Source: Hymenochaete sp. R1 (taxonomy: Eukaryota; Basidiomycota; Agaricomycetes; Hymenochaetales; Hymenochaetaceae). From it: DNA of 64,000 nt. Below, piece by piece: positions 60,201 through 64,000 of the stretch. The stretch covers positions 113,415 to 177,414 of the forward strand of contig JAFREE010000039.1 in the NCBI GenBank assembly GCA_019400425.1, in the 5' to 3' direction. The position numbers and the translations under genes were made by a program. A model generated the notes under the pieces. It saw only the letters and a list, made by a program, of their open reading frames with translations, was not told where the DNA came from and did not search any database. How positions within the stretch are numbered: the stretch's first letter is position 1; every line of letters starts with the position of its first letter.

Positions 60201-62249
60201 CAACTTCGAAATTCCAGGTGCGTTCCTCGTCCCAACGCAAAGGAGAAGGTAAAGACGAAGACACCTATTATACTATAAGCAAATCCTTTCAGAAGAATAG
60301 TCTAAATCTAACCGTGCAGGAGGTTGCTTTTAACAACACGATATCATTGAGGCTTGAAGTCACGGAGATGTCGTCCGCCGCAATGCGAAACTCGGCGGTA
60401 TAGCCTTCTGTAGTAGTGATCATTGGGACAAGGTATCGCATAGTCGACTTGTCGCCCAAACGTATCTGAAACGATGATGCTTCTCGATGTTTAACATTGT
60501 GAGGTATTTCGGATAGGCCATCCCATTGCCAGTCCTGTCTGCTTTCAACTTCTTTCCGAGTTCTGCACGATGCCATAACGCACCTTAGATGCCTCTCGAA
60601 ACGGGATGTTGAGCGTCGTCACCCCACGAAATTCAACAAACAAGCCAAGACACGTGCAGCAACGTCGGTCTCCAGGTTTCAAATTGACAAAAGGCTCAGC
60701 GTTCTGAAAACTGGAGGGAAAGAATACGCGCTGCAGTTGAACTCGTTGCCGGTCCGCCCATGGGCCATAGTGCATTGAGCCACTATGCAGGACAACTTCA
60801 ACACACCATTCGGGAGAGACATCACCGTTTCCAATGTCAAGTGTTTCGATGCTGCTCCCCTCCGCACAGATTCCAGTTGTTCTATTTGAGCGTGACATTG
60901 ACTTCCTGGGAACGGTCCCCGCGACGTCTGCGGCATAGACAACATCGATAGTCGGTGAATCCAATAAGACTCTATGTGTCGCATATTCTAGCATCGAGAA
61001 ATCAGCACCCACATGAGGCGCGTCATGCTTTAGCCTCCGCTTTCTGTCAATTTGTTTTTTCTCTTTATCTTGCCGGGCATATCTTTGCCTCCTAAAATAA
61101 TAGAAATTTTTGCGACAGCGACGCCAGAGTTTGGCAAACTTTCCGTATGCGAGATGTTCGGAGGTCAATGTTCTTCACGAAAGATGTCAGCAAGGGAGTG
61201 GCATAAGACGTAAAGACAACTCACATGTACCTACTCATTAAATTTAAGGTTTCATTCGCGACTTTGGACCCACCTGTCCAGAAATCCTGATTCGCAATGA
61301 GCGAGATCTGGTTTTTAGAGAGAGAGACACGTAGAAGCTGCCTATAGTCGTCCAAATTTGACCGAGCCTGAACGATACCGTACGTTCCTGAACAATCGTC
61401 AAAACAGCCCAAAAGAAGGCTCTCTGTCGTATGGTTCCCCATCGTAATAGCTCCTTTAATAACTCGGAAGCTAAGGGGAAGCAAGTTCTTGGGGTCAAGG
61501 TCCGGCAATTGACGTTTTAACCACAACGATAAGACTCTGAGGGAAGATGGAAGCTGAAAAGTCGTGAAGTTATTGAAATCTACAATTCATACTTAGATAA
61601 AATACAACATTGAGATGTTAGGGATACAACTGACTTGGATTGTGCGTTGGGGGCACCGCTGATGAAAGTGACTCCTTGACATCGCTCAGGTTAGGATGAC
61701 CCTTGAAGAGTTGAGCCAAAATGAAGTCGGTTGAAGCAGTCCGATTGTACATAAACCATTCAAAGCCTTCGATAGTGATATGTATCCTACACGGTGACGT
61801 CTGCAGACTGCCTGTTCATCTCTGTTAGTTAATCAGCTTTACGAGAAACGAATCACCATACTTTGGCCGGTTCCCTCGCTCGACGAAGAAGCAAGGTCCT
61901 CTTCTTCCGCAGCAACTCGCAACCACCACCTCCAGCTCAACTGACATTTCACTATTCGGAACGACTGATTGCTTGAGTGATAGCGCACGTCGCGAAGCAG
62001 TACCCTGCCAGAAATTAATGATAAATGCAAAGAACCTGGGATATAACATTAGAATGGTTTGAGACAAGTAAGTTTAGCACAGGACTTACCTATGTCAACC
62101 CACGTCGCCGCCTCATCTTGCGTCCATAAGAGCACTTGCAACACAGAGCTGATGAATAATCCAATGATCCGGTTCCAAAAGAAAAGGTAAATGATAGACC
62201 CGAATACGACGGCAATGCACGTCCCAAGTAGGGTAGTATTGAGTGCCAT
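51218..62249 (-). CDS. CSF1: Bridge-like lipid transfer protein Csf1 (BLTP1/Tweek family)
   Basis: Very large tube-like protein that carries phospholipids between the ER and other membranes; yeast Csf1 is needed for growth in the cold and GPI-anchor synthesis. Start ATG 62249: MALNTTLLGTCIAVVFGSII, YLFFWNRIIGLFISSVLQVL (ER membrane anchor) and WVDIG, then the chorein-like start SLISGRVLLRDVRYHSSNQSFRIV. The body is about 11 kb with some 20 short introns and roughly 3,000 residues. Readable blocks include FRVIKGAITMGN, VELRGVTTLNIP-type beta strands, FEVGLTSPILFLIRDHLNML, WAPGPPSDFDTFVPIIYGVY and TLINYELNLYANDHNIID, then two long exons (57466-54764 and 54376-51218). The end reads TPDVMHPFFTRKAGFNLEEG, LPQYVHEYATLPVEGIMKAL and VKVYSKQLS. 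I see no disabling frameshift. The N-terminus and C-terminus fit Csf1 better than the other giant proteins (Vps13, Fmp27). Confidence 0.9.
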
Positions 62250-62499
62250 ACTGGGTCAACAATGTCCTGCTTTTAAGTATCAAGGCGGCCAGGGTAATGA
62301 GTGAGCTGTTCTCAATGCATTGGTGAGTAGCAACCGTGATAGATTTTGTCGTCGTGGAAGCTGTGGTGAAAGAAACCTCCAAGGTCAGGAAGCATGAAAT
62401 GGTATTGGCGGGCAGTTAAGCGCGTGCCAGTTCCGCGACGCGCTCCGCGGCTCGGTTGAAGTTGAGCAACCTTGACTATCAACCACATTCTTGTCCACA
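62250..62499. promoter_or_regulatory. Bidirectional promoter of CSF1 and the securin-like gene
   Basis: 250 bp separate two divergent start codons. Shared regulation is inferred from spacing only. Confidence 0.45.
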
Positions 62500-63853
62500 A
62501 TGCTCAGCTCACGTTCAGTTCCATTGCTTCACGGAGACAGCGATTATACATCGTATCCGCGTAGTGGAGCACTGAAGACTCCGGGGAGAACTCTGAAGGG
62601 CCGTGCAGGGCTACAGGAAAATGCATTTCGAAATGGCTCTCTAACGTCGAATCCAAAAGAGAAGAAGGTGACCATCCAAAGTCCTTATAGACAGAAGTCA
62701 AGCGGTCGTAGTGAGTGCAATCATACGTTTCTATCTGAACGATGATGTCCTAATTATAACAGAATTCGTCCTGCAGGACTCGCAGGCTTCGAAAGCTCCG
62801 GTGGCATCCAGCTACGGTCGACCTCTTGGAGACAAGACACCTCGTCCTAACCGCCAGAGCATTTCTTTATTCACTCCAGGAACCCGGGCAGAAAAGTCTA
62901 CAAAGTCTAAATTACCGGTGCTTTTCGACGCAGACGAAGCGATATCGCCCCAACATCCTCCCAGTTCTACGAGAAAGAACTATAGGGCGCCACGTCCCAG
63001 CAAGAACTTTCAGACACCTATTACCAAGGGTGACCATTGGAATGTCAGTGACATATCGATCGACCTAGATCCATCAACGTCAGAACAATCGCCCGATATT
63101 GACTCGAAGGAGCCGGACTACAGCGATCCTGAATACATGCCGCCAACGGACGAAGGTGATACCCAATCAGCTTTCTATTTACTCTGACTTACTTTGTGGC
63201 TCAGAATCGCCCTATGAGCCTTCGTTCGACATGCCGGATTATAAAATCGTAGGTCAGACTCTTCGGAATATGGGCCATCCTGGCTCTTTAGACACCGGTC
63301 TACTTGCTATGGATAGTTTTGACACTGAGTACCTTCTCCGAGGGTGCGAGGCTCATAGTCTCAATCTGCTCACTTATTCAGGTATCGTTCTCTGACTTAG
63401 AGTCAAAGCCTTGTTTTTATTTCAACTCCGTTTCCAGATGACGATGACATATTTGGGGCTCGCAGGCCTTTGCCTTCAGCCGAAACATTCTCGATCCGTT
63501 CAAAACAAACCGGTCTTATAACAAACACACGCCCTATCTCTCGACCTCAAACTAGTTCAAGAAGAGTAACCGGTTCACGGAGCTACTCGCATACACAAAC
63601 CACACGACCAGGGACCTCGCTCGCCGTTCTTAAACCGGAACCGAAGGCTACAACATCTATTCCTCGTCCCGCTACGTCCGCCTCAAATAAAAGGCCAACG
63701 GTATTAGACAGGTGTCGAACAGGGCATGAAGGGCTCACTTCTACGTCAGGAACTCTTCAAAAAAATCGAAAGGTGGTGGATACCGTTGAGAATTTAGGTT
63801 TAGTTAACGAAGATAACGCCTTTCATTTTGAAGATTTTCGATTCGCTTTGTGA
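62500..63853 (+). CDS. Securin-like (Cut2/Pds1-type) protein candidate
   Basis: Start ATG 62500 (MLSSRSVPLLHGDSDYTSYP), four exons, about 360 residues, mostly disordered. The N-terminal part has TPGRTLKGRAGLQENAF, which contains an RxxL destruction-box-like RAGL and a KEN-box-like QEN, then GRPLGDKTPRPNRQ. The middle has YSDPEYMPPTDE, followed by PSFDMPDYKIVGQTL and SLDTGLLAMDSFDTEYLL. The last exon is basic and Ser/Thr/Arg-rich (ISRPQTSSRRVTGSRSYS) and ends acidic/aromatic (EDNAFHFEDFRFAL). As I recall, fission-yeast securin Cut2 also has a KENAF-like start, RxxLG boxes, an EYMPP motif and a basic tail. Securins inhibit separase until APC/C destroys them at anaphase. The assignment rests on short motifs only; an unrelated disordered regulator is possible. 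Confidence 0.5.
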
Positions 63854-64000
63854 TACGCTCCGTTACTGTATTCATTTTCATAACTACTTGATTGTGTTTA
63901 AACTTTGATGCTTGGATTGCCTCTTTTTTTTTTTTTTTTTAACTGCATTTATTACTCGCGTCAGCCGTCACATGACTACAAATGCGAGGGGAAGCTTAGG
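63854..64000. other. Right-edge 3' flank
   Basis: 3' region of the securin-like gene with a run of 17 T (63924-63940). Nothing else seen. Confidence 0.5.

Overview
The window reads as the nuclear genome of a filamentous basidiomycete, most likely an Agaricomycete. Genes lie close together on both strands and are cut by many short GT-AG introns (about 50-100 nt). The set includes typical basidiomycete forms: TFIIA large subunit, ADA2, FUN30, BET5, U2AF35, ALG14 and CSF1, plus a Zn2Cys6 regulator and an F-box/LRR-type protein. There is no rRNA, CRISPR array, prophage or bacterial operon signal. I identified genes by reading translated segments and chaining exons by phase; no database search was possible.

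Layout. 1-3.0 kb: no supportable gene. 3.0-6.9 kb: divergent pair TOA1 (TFIIA alpha/beta, -) and a membrane-anchored cysteine synthase of the MCY1 type (+, 16 exons including a 5-nt and a 6-nt microexon). 7.9-10.9 kb: ADA2 (-). 10.9-15.0 kb: long, GC-rich, microsatellite- and palindrome-rich spacer. 15.0-19.8 kb: CYS-3/MetR-like bZIP regulator (+) and the Nudix NADH pyrophosphatase NPY1 (+). 21.4-24.8 kb: two unidentified + strand genes. 27.0-30.2 kb: a small coiled-coil protein, an F-box/LRR-like protein and BET5 (all -). 30.4 kb: an initiator tRNA-Met with a 10-nt intron. 30.8-34.9 kb: FUN30 chromatin remodeller (-). 35-38.7 kb: gene-poor, with a 287-bp MITE bearing 75-bp inverted repeats and a possible six-exon minus-strand gene beside it. 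38.8-40.0 kb: mitochondrial-carrier-like membrane protein (-). 41.8-43.4 kb: Zn2Cys6 regulator (+). 45.8-49.0 kb: U2AF35 (+) and ALG14 (-), convergent. 49.1-50.9 kb: GLTSCR1-domain protein (+). 51.2-62.2 kb: the very large lipid-transfer protein CSF1 (-). 62.5-63.9 kb: a securin-like candidate (+).

Functionally this is mostly housekeeping: transcription and chromatin (TOA1, ADA2, FUN30, GLTSCR1 protein, two transcription factors), splicing (U2AF35), ER glycosylation (ALG14), vesicle tethering (BET5), lipid transport (CSF1) and metabolism (cysteine synthase, NPY1). There is no co-regulated operon. Three head-to-head pairs probably share short promoters: TOA1/MCY1, ALG14/GLTSCR1 and CSF1/securin-like. 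The most unusual items are the two microexons in the cysteine synthase gene, the intron-bearing initiator tRNA with an altered anticodon stem, the long-TIR MITE, a dense cluster of a GACTCGG heptamer near 20.4-21.4 kb and the phase-consistent unrecognised gene at 36.6-37.7 kb. I did not find a clear new multi-gene system.
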